The notes below the pieces were generated by a model, which saw nothing but the letters and a program-made list of their open reading frames with translations, searched no databases and was not told the DNA's origin. DNA of 64,000 nt from Roseovarius gahaiensis (GTDB lineage: Bacteria > Pseudomonadota > Alphaproteobacteria > Rhodobacterales > Rhodobacteraceae), in contig NZ_JAAORB010000004.1 of NCBI RefSeq assembly GCF_011601345.1, positions 62,001-126,000 of the forward strand, written 5' to 3'. A program made the translations under genes and the position numbers. This document shows positions 25,520 to 33,441 of the stretch, in pieces. How positions within the stretch are numbered: position 1 is the first letter of the stretch; each line of letters begins with the position of its first letter.

Positions 25520-26383
25520 TCAGCCGCTCCAGACTTCTCCGAGACGGCGATTGATATCCTCGACCTGCGCGATTTGCGCGCGCGCGCTTGAACCGGAACG
25601 GCTGACGATCATGCCGATGATCGTCTCGACCAGAACAATCGTCGCCGCGAAGGACGAGTAGAAATGCGGGCTTTCGGTGGGCACCAAAAACCCCGCCGAG
25701 GCATGCTGCAGCGCCGGGCACGCCGGGGCATCGGTGATCACCACGACAAAAGCGCCCTGACGCGCGGCCAGATCTGCCGCTTCGATCGACCGAGTCGAAA
25801 AGGGCGGCTTGGTGACGACGATCAACGCGTCCCGCTGATCAAGCCCCGCCAGCCCCGCCCCAAGCGAGGCCCCCATCCGGCTAAGCATGGCCCAGTTGGT
25901 AGTGCAGTAATTCGCCATATAGGCCATGTATTCGACGACACCGGTCGACCCAAGTGCCCCCAGCAGACGCACGTTGCGCGCCTGATGCAGGCGGGTGACC
26001 GTCAATTCCAGCAAATCACGGTCGATATCCTGAAGCATCGTCGCGATGTTGTTCTGACAAGCTGAGACGTGGGATTGGAAAAACACCTTTTGGTCGGTCG
26101 AATGGGTGTTTTGCAGGTCTTCGGCCCGCTCCGCAAAGCTACGGACCCGGCGACCGATCTTTTCGCGCATCGCCTCGCGGACGCCTTCATAGCTGTCATA
26201 GCCAATGGCGCGCGCCATACGAGAAAACGTGGCCGGGGCAAGCCCGCTATCCTGCGCCACAGCCCTCAGGGAACGGGTTGCCGTATCGACAGGATTCAGC
26301 GCCACATATTCACCGGCACGCCGCAACTTTTCACTGAGAGCCTCAGCGTTTTGTGCAAATTTCTGTTCAAACGACTGTGGCAA
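25520..26383 (-). CDS. MurR/RpiR family transcriptional regulator
   Basis: A 287-residue protein with an N-terminal HTH_6 domain (RRAGEYVALNPVDTATRSLRAVAQDSGLAPATFSRMARAIGYDSYEGVREAMRE) and a C-terminal SIS domain (VRLLGALGSTGVVEYMAYMANYC...DALIVVTKPPFSTRSIEAADLAARQGAFVVVITD). SIS domains here sense phosphosugars or other ligands. The gene lies between the TAXI transporter (same strand) and the divergent aminotransferase/BKACE pair, and probably controls both. Confidence 0.9.
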   Translation of the reverse strand: MPQSFEQKFAQNAEALSEKLRRAGEYVALNPVDTATRSLRAVAQDSGLAPATFSRMARAIGYDSYEGVREAMREKIGRRVRSFAERAEDLQNTHSTDQKVFFQSHVSACQNNIATMLQDIDRDLLELTVTRLHQARNVRLLGALGSTGVVEYMAYMANYCTTNWAMLSRMGASLGAGLAGLDQRDALIVVTKPPFSTRSIEAADLAARQGAFVVVITDAPACPALQHASAGFLVPTESPHFYSSFAATIVLVETIIGMIVSRSGSSARAQIAQVEDINRRLGEVWSG

Positions 26384-26427
26384 GCCGGCAATCCCCCCTG
26401 ATTGACCACGAAAGAATTCGTTCCATT

Positions 26428-26465
26428 TGTTTCATATATTGTCAACGATTGAATCATCTGTTTCA
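26428..26465. promoter_or_regulatory. TGTTTCA direct repeats in the rpiR/aminotransferase promoter region
   Basis: TGTTTCA occurs at 26428-26434 and 26459-26465, 31 bp apart (three helical turns), in the AT-rich gap between the divergent genes. This could be an RpiR-type operator; evidence is only the repetition and position. Confidence 0.3.
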
Positions 26466-26494
26466 GTCACGTCAACTTTCAGGATGCAGACGCT

Positions 26495-27817
26495 ATGAAC
26501 CACATTTTCCCACGGCACACCAAAGCCCGCCCACCCATCGCAGCCAAAGGCGATGGCGCGTATATCATCGACACGTCGGGCAAACGCTATCTCGACGGAT
26601 CGGGTGGCGCGGCGGTGTCGTGCCTTGGGCATTCCGACCCCGATGTCATCAACGCGATCAAGGGGCAAGCCGATCAGATCGCCTTTGCCCACACCGGCTT
26701 TTTCACGTCCGAGCCTGCAGAACGGCTGGCCGACCGTCTTGTTGCGCATGCGCCAAAGGGCATCGACCGGGTGTATTTGGTGTCTGGCGGCTCGGAGGCG
26801 GTGGAGGCCGCGCTCAAGCTGGCGCGACAATATTTTCTGGAACGCGGAGAGCCGCAGCGCACGCGATTTATCGCACGACGTCAAAGCTATCACGGCAACA
26901 CCTTGGGCGCGCTTTCGACCGGCGGCAATGCGTGGCGACGCGAGCCCTTTGCCCCGCTGATGATCGACACCAGCCATATTTCGCCCTGCTACGACTATCG
27001 CGGACGCGAGGACGGCGAAACGCCCGAAGCCTATGGCCAACGCGTGGCCGATGAGCTTGAAGGCGAATTGCAGCGCCTTGGCCCCGAAACCGTGATCGCC
27101 TTTGTCGCGGAACCGGTTGTTGGGGCCACCGCCGGGGCCGTGCCCGCCGTGCCGGGGTATTTCAAGCGTATCCGCGAGATTTGCGACCGCCACGGCATTC
27201 TTCTGATCCTTGACGAGGTGATGTGCGGGATGGGGCGCACCGGCACGCTGTTTGCTTGCGAACAAGACGACGTCACCCCCGATATCGTGACCATCGCCAA
27301 GGGCCTGGGTGCCGGGTATCAACCGGTTGGCGCGATGCTGTGCAGCTCGGCGATCTATGCCGCCATTGAAGCTGGGTCTGGATTTTTCCAGCACGGACAC
27401 ACCTATATCGGCCATCCAATGGCCTGCGCTGCCGCGGATGTTGTCGTGCAAAAACTGACCGATGGCGGCATGACCGACCGCGCCGCCCGGATGGGCGACG
27501 TGCTGAACACGGCCCTGCATGACGCGTTTGGCCAGCACCCCAATGTCGGCGACATTCGCGGGCGCGGCATGTTCCGGGGGCTTGAATTGGTGGCCGACCG
27601 CGACACCAAAGAGCCCTTCGGTCCGGGCCTTGGGCTGCACAAGGCGCTGAAGGCGGCGGCGTTCGAGGCGGGCCTGATCTGCTATCCGATGGGCGGCACG
27701 ATAGACGGGCGGCGCGGCGATCACGTGCTGTTGGCCCCGCCCTTCATCGTGACCGAAGATCAGATCGGTGAACTCATGGACAAACTTTCAACCGCGATGA
27801 ACGCGGTGCTGCCATGA
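26495..27817 (+). CDS. class III PLP-dependent aminotransferase
   Basis: A 440-residue aspartate aminotransferase-superfamily enzyme with VYLVSGGSEAVEAALKLARQYF, RRQSYHGNTLGALSTGG, the aspartate in LLILDEVMCGMGRTGTLF and the Schiff-base lysine in PDIVTIAKGLGAGYQPVGAML. It likely transfers an amino group from an omega-amino or beta-amino acid to pyruvate or 2-oxoglutarate. It is coupled by an ATGA overlap to a BKACE gene, suggesting that the keto acid product or a relative is then cleaved. Confidence 0.9.
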   Translation: MNHIFPRHTKARPPIAAKGDGAYIIDTSGKRYLDGSGGAAVSCLGHSDPDVINAIKGQADQIAFAHTGFFTSEPAERLADRLVAHAPKGIDRVYLVSGGSEAVEAALKLARQYFLERGEPQRTRFIARRQSYHGNTLGALSTGGNAWRREPFAPLMIDTSHISPCYDYRGREDGETPEAYGQRVADELEGELQRLGPETVIAFVAEPVVGATAGAVPAVPGYFKRIREICDRHGILLILDEVMCGMGRTGTLFACEQDDVTPDIVTIAKGLGAGYQPVGAMLCSSAIYAAIEAGSGFFQHGHTYIGHPMACAAADVVVQKLTDGGMTDRAARMGDVLNTALHDAFGQHPNVGDIRGRGMFRGLELVADRDTKEPFGPGLGLHKALKAAAFEAGLICYPMGGTIDGRRGDHVLLAPPFIVTEDQIGELMDKLSTAMNAVLP

Positions 27818-28578
27818 CCGCATTACCAAACCTGATGGTCGCGCCCAACGGGGCGCGGCGTACGAAATCGGATCATCCAGCGCTTCCGATCACGCTATCT
27901 GACATTATCGAAACGGCAAAGTCCTGCGCCACCGCGGGCGCCGATGGCTTGCACCTGCATTTGCGCGACGCCGAAGGCCGACACCTGCTGGATGCCGGGC
28001 GCTATCGCGAGGCCTTGGCCGAATTGCGCACCCAGGTTCCCGGCATGGCCTTGCAGATCACGACCGAAGCCGCAGGGTGCTATGCCGCGCCGCACCAGCG
28101 GCAGGTGGCGTTGGCGGCCGGGGCCGATATGGTGTCCGTGGCCCTACGCGAGATGGTGCAGGACACGCCCGATGCCACCGCAGCTACCTTTTACAGTGAC
28201 TGCACAGACCGTGGGATCGCGGTTCAGCATATCTTGTATGACGCGGCCGATTTCGATCTGCTTATCCGGCTTTTGCCAAAGGCGGCTCTGGATGACCCGG
28301 CGTTGCAACTGATTTTTGTTCTTGGCCGCTACAGCGTGGATCAAAACAGTGACCCGGCGGACTTGAACCCGTTCCTTGAGCGTATGACCGAGGTGGGCCT
28401 AGCGCCCGATTGGGCTGTTTGCGCCTTTGGGCGCGGTGAAACCGCCTGTCTTGTCGAAGCACACCGGCAGGGCGGCAAACTTCGGGTCGGGTTCGAAAAT
28501 TCATTGTGGCACGCCGATGGCAGCCTAGCGCGCGACAACGCCGATCGCGTTCGGCATGTGCGACAAGCCTGCGCATAA
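27814..28578 (+). CDS. BKACE family (3-keto-5-aminohexanoate cleavage enzyme-like, DUF849)
   Basis: A 254-residue TIM-barrel protein with MVAPNGARRTKSDHPALPIT, the metal-binding GLHLHLRD (HxH), MVSVALREM and the conserved FENSLW near the C-terminus. BKACE enzymes condense a beta-keto acid with acetyl-CoA to give acetoacetate and a new CoA ester. The protein is slightly shorter than the usual 270-300 residues. Coupling to an aminotransferase and proximity to a TAXI transporter suggest a catabolic path whose substrate is not identified. Confidence 0.85.
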   Translation: MTALPNLMVAPNGARRTKSDHPALPITLSDIIETAKSCATAGADGLHLHLRDAEGRHLLDAGRYREALAELRTQVPGMALQITTEAAGCYAAPHQRQVALAAGADMVSVALREMVQDTPDATAATFYSDCTDRGIAVQHILYDAADFDLLIRLLPKAALDDPALQLIFVLGRYSVDQNSDPADLNPFLERMTEVGLAPDWAVCAFGRGETACLVEAHRQGGKLRVGFENSLWHADGSLARDNADRVRHVRQACA

Positions 28579-28749
28579 GCGGTTGACAACCAAGTCGTGT
28601 TTTGGACGTGGCCAGAGATCACCAAAGATGCGCCCGACCATATCGTGGCTGGACCGGTGAAAAGCCAGAACCACAAATGCGCGCGATGCCAACCTGTCCT
28701 AAGGTCCGGCAGTGTAATTTGTACAGTGCTATCAATGTCCAAGGAAAAT

Positions 28750-28825
<76 letters not shown>

Positions 28826-28857
28826 ATCACATGGGGCGTGTGCCCCGTGTTCGCCGC

Positions 28858-28886
28858 TATCTAGGCAAAGCGGCAGGCGGGATCAA
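28858..28886 (-). promoter_or_regulatory. tRNA-Ala promoter
   Basis: On the minus strand TTGATC (28886-28881), a 17-bp spacer and TAGATA (28863-28858) lie about 33 bp upstream of the mature tRNA 5' end. A GGGGC-GTGT-GCCCC hairpin occupies the short leader. Confidence 0.65.
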
Positions 28887-28910
28887 GTGAAAAATCCCGC
28901 CTTTTCGCGA

Positions 28911-29234
28911 TCAGGTGTCGGTGTCCTCGTCGGACACGTCGGCGATCTCGTCCAACGACACGCTGTCGTCGTCGTCATCTTCGAGAACGTCATCGCCCAG
29001 ATCGACATCGACATCATCATCCGCAAGCACTTCGCCATCCGAATCAACCTCGGTGCCTTTTGCTTTCTTGGTTTCAGCGTCTTCGTCATCCGCAGTGATA
29101 GACCGGCTTTTGCCGGTTTCCATCTCAACGATCTCGCCCGTGTACGGGCTGACAATCGGGTCTTTATTCAGGTCGTAGAACCGTTTTCCGGTAGTCGGGC
29201 AAACGCGTTTGACGCCCCATTCTTCTTTGGGCAT
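28911..29234 (-). CDS. FYDLN_acid / TIGR02300 family protein
   Basis: A 107-residue protein starting at the ATG at 29234 (MPKEEWGVKRVCPTTGKRFYDLNKDPIVSPYTGEIV). The N-terminal 40 residues hold the signature KRFYDLNKDPIVSPYTG, and the C-terminal half is highly acidic with runs of Asp and Glu. This family is widespread in alphaproteobacteria and of unknown function. It lies just upstream of the tRNA-Ala gene on the same strand. Confidence 0.92.
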   Translation of the reverse strand: MPKEEWGVKRVCPTTGKRFYDLNKDPIVSPYTGEIVEMETGKSRSITADDEDAETKKAKGTEVDSDGEVLADDDVDVDLGDDVLEDDDDDSVSLDEIADVSDEDTDT

Positions 29235-29350
29235 GGGTGATCCCCTCACATCTTTCTGTCTTGTCGACGATCAGCGCCACCTGCCATAACCCGGCGAAGG
29301 TGTCAAAGCCTTTAAGCGGCGCGGCGCATTCCGCGTGTTCAGGAGGGCAT

Positions 29351-30043
29351 ATGGGCCAACATATCCTGCCGGGCAATCCCCCGGTTGCGCTGATTTTACG
29401 CCGGTCACCACGGGCCCGGCAAATTTCGCTGCGCGTGTCGCGTCTCGACGGGCGGGTTACCCTGACCGTACCACAGGGCGTGCCCGAGGCGACAGCGTTG
29501 AATTTCGCCCACGACAAGGAAAGCTGGCTGCGCAAACAGCTATCAGCGCAAACACAGATGATTCAGGTTGCGGTCGGCGATGATATCCCATTCGCGGGGG
29601 ACATGCGCCGAATCGTGGCCGGCACGGGCCGCCGGATCAGTCTGACAGAAGACACACTTGCCGTCCCCGGCCCCGGCGACAGCGTGGCCACACGCCTGCA
29701 GGCGTGGCTCAAGTCGCAGGCGCGTGACAGGCTGGCCGCTGCGTCTGACCGATATGCAGCCGCACTCGGGCGGCCCTACACGCGCTTGACCTTACGCGAT
29801 ACGCGGTCGCGCTGGGGGTCGTGCTCGTCTCAGGGGGGGCTGATGTATTCATGGCGCTTGATCATGGCCGCGCCCGAGGTACTTGATTACGTCGCCGCAC
29901 ACGAGGTGGCGCATCTGGCTCAGATGAACCACTCCCCTGCCTTCTGGGCCGTGGTGGCGCAGCTCTACCCCGACTATGAACGCCCCCGGCAATGGTTGCG
30001 CAGATATGGCACCGATCTACATCGCTACCGCTTTAACACCTGA
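29351..30043 (+). CDS. YgjP/SprT-like zinc metallopeptidase (DUF45)
   Basis: From the ATG at 29351, preceded by AGGAGG at 29341-29346, the protein has 230 residues. The N-terminal half is beta-rich (ISLRVSRLDGRVTLTVPQG), then TRSRWGSCSSQGGLMYSWRLIMAAPEVLDYVAAHEVAHLAQMNHSPAFWAVV, with the zinc site HEVAH plus a downstream His. This is the DUF45/YgjP family, often near DNA-modification genes or alone. Substrate unknown. The open frame extends upstream of this start but lacks protein character there. Confidence 0.9.
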   Translation: MGQHILPGNPPVALILRRSPRARQISLRVSRLDGRVTLTVPQGVPEATALNFAHDKESWLRKQLSAQTQMIQVAVGDDIPFAGDMRRIVAGTGRRISLTEDTLAVPGPGDSVATRLQAWLKSQARDRLAAASDRYAAALGRPYTRLTLRDTRSRWGSCSSQGGLMYSWRLIMAAPEVLDYVAAHEVAHLAQMNHSPAFWAVVAQLYPDYERPRQWLRRYGTDLHRYRFNT

Positions 30044-30072
30044 GACGGATTGTGGATTGACCTGCGCCCAAA

Positions 30073-30084
30073 TTGTGATCACAA
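30073..30084. promoter_or_regulatory. palindromic operator candidate for the GntR regulator
   Basis: TTGTGATCACAA is a perfect 12-bp palindrome ending seven bases before the gntR start codon. Its TTGT/ACAA half-sites resemble operators of FCD-type GntR regulators, and its position over the ribosome binding site region fits autoregulation. Confidence 0.6.
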
Positions 30085-30091
30085 ATAAAGG

Positions 30092-30739
30092 ATGCTGCTG
30101 AATCCGCGTCCAGAACCGGCCACATCGGCCCATGACCGTGTGTATCGCGGGCTGCGCAGCCGCATCATGCACGGAGAAGTGCCGCCCGGCCAAGCCCTAA
30201 CCCTGCGCGGCATCGGAGCAGAATTCGACGTGTCGATGACCCCCGCACGCGAGGCCGTCCGCCGCCTGTCGGCCGAAGGTGCCTTGACGGTCTCGAACTC
30301 AGGGCGCGTGACCACCCCTGATCTAAGCAATGACCGCATCGAGGAATTGGCCGCGCTACGCGCCCTGCTTGAAGTGGAACTCGCCAGCCGCGCCCTGCCG
30401 CGGGCACATATCGCCCTGATCGAGCGTTTGCAAAGCATCAACTCCCGCATCGCCGAAGACATCGCGCGACAGGATGCCGTGGCCTATATCCGCCGCAATC
30501 TGGAGTTTCACCGCACCCTGTATCTGCGCGCGCAAGCCCCGGCGATGCTGGCCATGGCCGAAACCGTCTGGCTACAACTAGGGCCAACGATGCGGGCGCT
30601 GTATGGACGGCTGCGGCGCAAGGATCCGCCGCATTATCATCGCCTGATCATTGCCGCGCTGAAGGCCGGGGACGAACCCGGGCTGCGCCTTGCCGTGCGC
30701 TCGGACGTGACACAAGGCCTGCGGATGTTGGTGGCCTAA
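30092..30739 (+). CDS. GntR family regulator with FCD domain
   Basis: A 215-residue protein with a GntR winged helix (DRVYRGLRSRIMHGEVPPGQALTLRGIGAEFDVSMTPAREAVRRLSAEGAL) and a helical FCD effector domain (ALRALLEVELASRALP...NLEFHRTLYLRA...HYHRLIIAALKAGDEPGLRLAVRSD). The start at 30092 directly abuts AAAGG, so the exact start is uncertain, but no better one is visible. It stands alone between ygjP-like and convergent accA, so its targets are unknown; it probably regulates itself through the palindrome upstream. Confidence 0.88.
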   Translation: MLLNPRPEPATSAHDRVYRGLRSRIMHGEVPPGQALTLRGIGAEFDVSMTPAREAVRRLSAEGALTVSNSGRVTTPDLSNDRIEELAALRALLEVELASRALPRAHIALIERLQSINSRIAEDIARQDAVAYIRRNLEFHRTLYLRAQAPAMLAMAETVWLQLGPTMRALYGRLRRKDPPHYHRLIIAALKAGDEPGLRLAVRSDVTQGLRMLVA

Positions 30740-30889
30740 ACGTGACCAATGCGCCTGTGACCCCCTGACGACCGGGGCGATGTCTGGATCAGAGGAGCAT
30801 GACGATTGGCACCACCGTCAAGCTGCTGCCTGGCCCGGCGCGGCCCCACAGCGCGCCCTCACACATGCCGTCTTTTCGAGAAACTTCGC

Positions 30890-30947
30890 TTCATTGTTCC
30901 CCAAATACTCCGGGGGAGTCGCCTTTGGCGACGGGGGCAGCGCCCCC
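30890..30947. repeat. three-hairpin intergenic repeat, copy 2
   Basis: This copy lies between the convergent gntR and accA genes. It has the same order as copy 1: ACTCC-GGG-GGAGT, GTCGCC-TTT-GGCGAC and GGGGGC-AGC-GCCCCC. The middle stem has lost one C:G pair symmetrically compared with copy 1, so pairing is preserved while the sequence differs. Confidence 0.85.
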
Positions 30948-30968
30948 TTTCCAACACCTGCCTCTCGA

Positions 30969-31931
30969 TCAGCCCGCCAGACCTTGGGCCCCCAAGCCCA
31001 AAAACTTCTCGCGTCTGTCTTTGATCAGCGCGGCGCGGTCCTTGGCGTCCAACTCGCTCAACATGGCGTCGATGGCCGTGCCAACGGCCTTGATTGCCAC
31101 CTGCGGGTCGCGATGTGCACCGCCCATGGGCTCATCGATTATGCGGTCAGCCACACCAAGCTTGATCAAATCCTGCGCCGTCAGGCGCAATGCCTCGGCG
31201 GCCTCGCGCATTTTTTCAGCGTCTTTCCATAGAATCGACGCGCAGCCCTCGGGTGAGATGACAGAATAAACCGAATGCTCTAACATGGCGACACGGTTGG
31301 CGCTGGCAAAGGCCACCGCCCCGCCCGAGCCCCCCTCGCCGATAATCACACTGACCAGCGGCACACCGATTTGCAGGCATTTTTCGGTCGCTCGCGCGAT
31401 CGCCTCGGATTGGCCGCGTTCTTCGGCGCCTTTGCCCGGATAGGCACCGGGCGTGTCGACCAGCGTGACAACCGGCAGGTTGAACTTGTCGGCCATTTCC
31501 ATCAGTCGGATGGCTTTGCGGTATCCTTCCGGGCGGGCCATGCCGAAATTATGCTCAATGCGTGATTTGGTATCGTTGCCTTTTTCGTGGCCGATCACCA
31601 TCACCGGGCGGTCGTTCAACCGTGCCAAGCCGCCCATCACAGCGTGGTCATCGGCAAAGTTACGATCCCCGGCCAAGGGGGTATATTCGGCGAACAAAGC
31701 CTCGATATAATCGCGGCAATGCGGGCGATTGGGGTGGCGCGCCACTTGGCATTTTCGCCACGGTGTCAGGGTCTTGTAAAGATCGCGCAGCATGTCGGCA
31801 GCTTTGCTATCCAATGCGCCGGCTTCGTCTTCGACATCCACCCCCTCGCCCGCACGCGCCATGGCGCGCAGCTCTTCCGCCTTGCCTTCGATTTCGGCCA
31901 AAGGCTTTTCGAAGTCGAGGTAATTGGTCAT
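30969..31931 (-). CDS. accA: acetyl-CoA carboxylase carboxyltransferase subunit alpha
   Basis: From the ATG at 31931 ([24 protein letters not shown]) the protein has 320 residues, normal for AccA. Hallmarks are [64 protein letters not shown] and [14 protein letters not shown]. With AccD it forms the carboxyltransferase that makes malonyl-CoA for fatty acid synthesis. The gene is single, as is common. Confidence 0.95.
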   Translation of the reverse strand: MTNYLDFEKPLAEIEGKAEELRAMARAGEGVDVEDEAGALDSKAADMLRDLYKTLTPWRKCQVARHPNRPHCRDYIEALFAEYTPLAGDRNFADDHAVMGGLARLNDRPVMVIGHEKGNDTKSRIEHNFGMARPEGYRKAIRLMEMADKFNLPVVTLVDTPGAYPGKGAEERGQSEAIARATEKCLQIGVPLVSVIIGEGGSGGAVAFASANRVAMLEHSVYSVISPEGCASILWKDAEKMREAAEALRLTAQDLIKLGVADRIIDEPMGGAHRDPQVAIKAVGTAIDAMLSELDAKDRAALIKDRREKFLGLGAQGLAG

Positions 31932-32072
31932 CGCAAACTCCAAAGATTGACGCAGCGATATATGGCCTTCTGCGGCACGATTTGCAATCACCCGCGCGTT
32001 AACCCCTACGAAAAAGGCAGCCCCGACCAATGGTACGGGGCTGCAAGTTGGAAGGAAACGCAATCTGCCCGG

Positions 32073-32498
32073 TCAGCTCCGGGCCATTGCAAGCATCCTG
32101 GCGAACTGTTCCTCTGTCAGAACAGACCGCCAGTGATCCGTACAGTCCGACCGCATCATCACAAGCTGCGCTTCAAGCGCGCCAATACGGTCGGCCAATG
32201 TCTGCCGCTCAACGCGGGGGGCACCGGTGTCGATGGCGGCGCGCAGCGCGGCGCGCGCAGCCAGCGCCTCGGCCTCGACGGCCTTGCGCTGCGCTGGCTT
32301 GCGATCCATCCATTGCGCCAGATCGGCGCGCTGCGCCTCGGTCAACTCCAGCGCGTCTGCGTTTTTGTTGATGACGGCGGTATAAGTAACAATGGGGGCT
32401 GACAATTCCCGCACCTCTTGCGCGTGGCCCGACTGCGGCACGGTCGTGCCGATCAGAATACTTGCGGCCAATAAGGCGGATTTCATTACATTTATCAT
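32073..32498 (-). CDS. periplasmic Spy/CpxP-like helical protein
   Basis: From the ATG at 32498, with GAGGGG at good distance, the protein has 141 residues: a signal peptide (MKSALLAASILIGTTVPQSGHAQ after a short lead), then an alpha-helical region rich in Gln, Ala and Arg (LELTEAQRADLAQWMDRKPAQRKAVEAEALAARAALRAAID...LTEEQFARMLAMARS). The LT.(A/E)Q motifs resemble the LTxxQ proteins Spy and CpxP, which act as periplasmic chaperones or sensors. Identification is by pattern only. Confidence 0.6.
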   Translation of the reverse strand: MINVMKSALLAASILIGTTVPQSGHAQEVRELSAPIVTYTAVINKNADALELTEAQRADLAQWMDRKPAQRKAVEAEALAARAALRAAIDTGAPRVERQTLADRIGALEAQLVMMRSDCTDHWRSVLTEEQFARMLAMARS

Positions 32499-32646
32499 GA
32501 CGCCCCTCATCTCGCAGACCATGGCTGGCCCGTGTTGAGACTCAATACATAGCGATTCCAGAATGTTTTCTTTGATTTAAATCAAGAGTCCTAGGTTCAT
32601 AATTTAAACATAGAAGATACCGCACAACTCAAGCGTCTTGGATAGG

Positions 32647-33255
32647 TCAGCCTTGCGCAGGCCACAGCACGGGAATCAACGTCGCCACCAACAGCGCGGC
32701 CATGATCCAGTTGAACACCCGCAGGCGCGCCGGGTTTTTCAAAAGGCGGCGCATCTGCTGGCCCAGCACGGTCCAGCTGGTGGTGCTGATGGCCGATACC
32801 AGAACATAGACAGCGGCCACCCAAAGCACGGCCGCCAAATCGCGGCCGCTGGCATAAAGCGTGATCGCCGACAGGGCCATGGACCACGCCTTGGGATTGA
32901 CCCACTGGAATGCTGCCGATTGCAAGAATGTCAGCGGGCGCCCGTCATGACCATCGGCCGCGCGCGCCGGGGGCGCGGCATTGGCGATTTTCCACGCCAG
33001 ATAGAGCAGATATGCCACGCTAAGCGTTTTCAAGATTGTATAGCTGGGCGGCCAGAGGTCGAACACCTGCATCACGCCGATGCCAACACAAAACACCATA
33101 GCCGGAAACCCAAGCCCGATGCCCAGCATATGCGGCACCGTGCGGCGAAACCCGAAATTCGCCCCTGACGCCATGAGCATCAGGTTATTGGGCCCCGGTG
33201 TGATTACCGTGACAAAGGCAAAGGCAACGAGGGCGGTCAGCAAATCAAACGTCAT
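32647..33255 (-). CDS. LysE family translocator
   Basis: A 202-residue membrane protein with six predicted helices and the LysE/RhtB N-terminus LLTALVAFAFVTVITPGPNNLMLMASGANFGFRRTVPHMLGIGLGF, then QWVNPKAWSMALSAITLYA. Family members export amino acids or homoserine lactones by proton exchange. Specificity cannot be assigned. It is a single gene. Confidence 0.9.
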   Translation of the reverse strand: MTFDLLTALVAFAFVTVITPGPNNLMLMASGANFGFRRTVPHMLGIGLGFPAMVFCVGIGVMQVFDLWPPSYTILKTLSVAYLLYLAWKIANAAPPARAADGHDGRPLTFLQSAAFQWVNPKAWSMALSAITLYASGRDLAAVLWVAAVYVLVSAISTTSWTVLGQQMRRLLKNPARLRVFNWIMAALLVATLIPVLWPAQG

Positions 33256-33370
33256 GCCCGCATCCCTAAACCGCGATGGTCAGATCGGCAATCTGGATCA
33301 GGCCGATTTAGACCGACCGCGTCGGGCGATCCCCCGTGCCGCGCCTGCGAAGCGTCGCAGCGGCCGATCT

Positions 33371-33419
33371 GACGGCCCGCTCATCCGCCCTGTCAGGCGG
33401 CCTCGCGAAACGGGCCGTC
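33371..33419. terminator. nested stem-loop, possible end of the tauABC operon
   Basis: GACGGCCCG (33371-33379) pairs perfectly with CGGGCCGTC (33411-33419) and encloses CCGCC...GGCGG. It lies 23 bp past the end of the permease gene. There is no U-tract, so Rho-independent termination is uncertain; it could protect the 3' end. Confidence 0.4.
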
Positions 33420-33441
33420 AGGCCCGGTGAGCAGCTGCACC

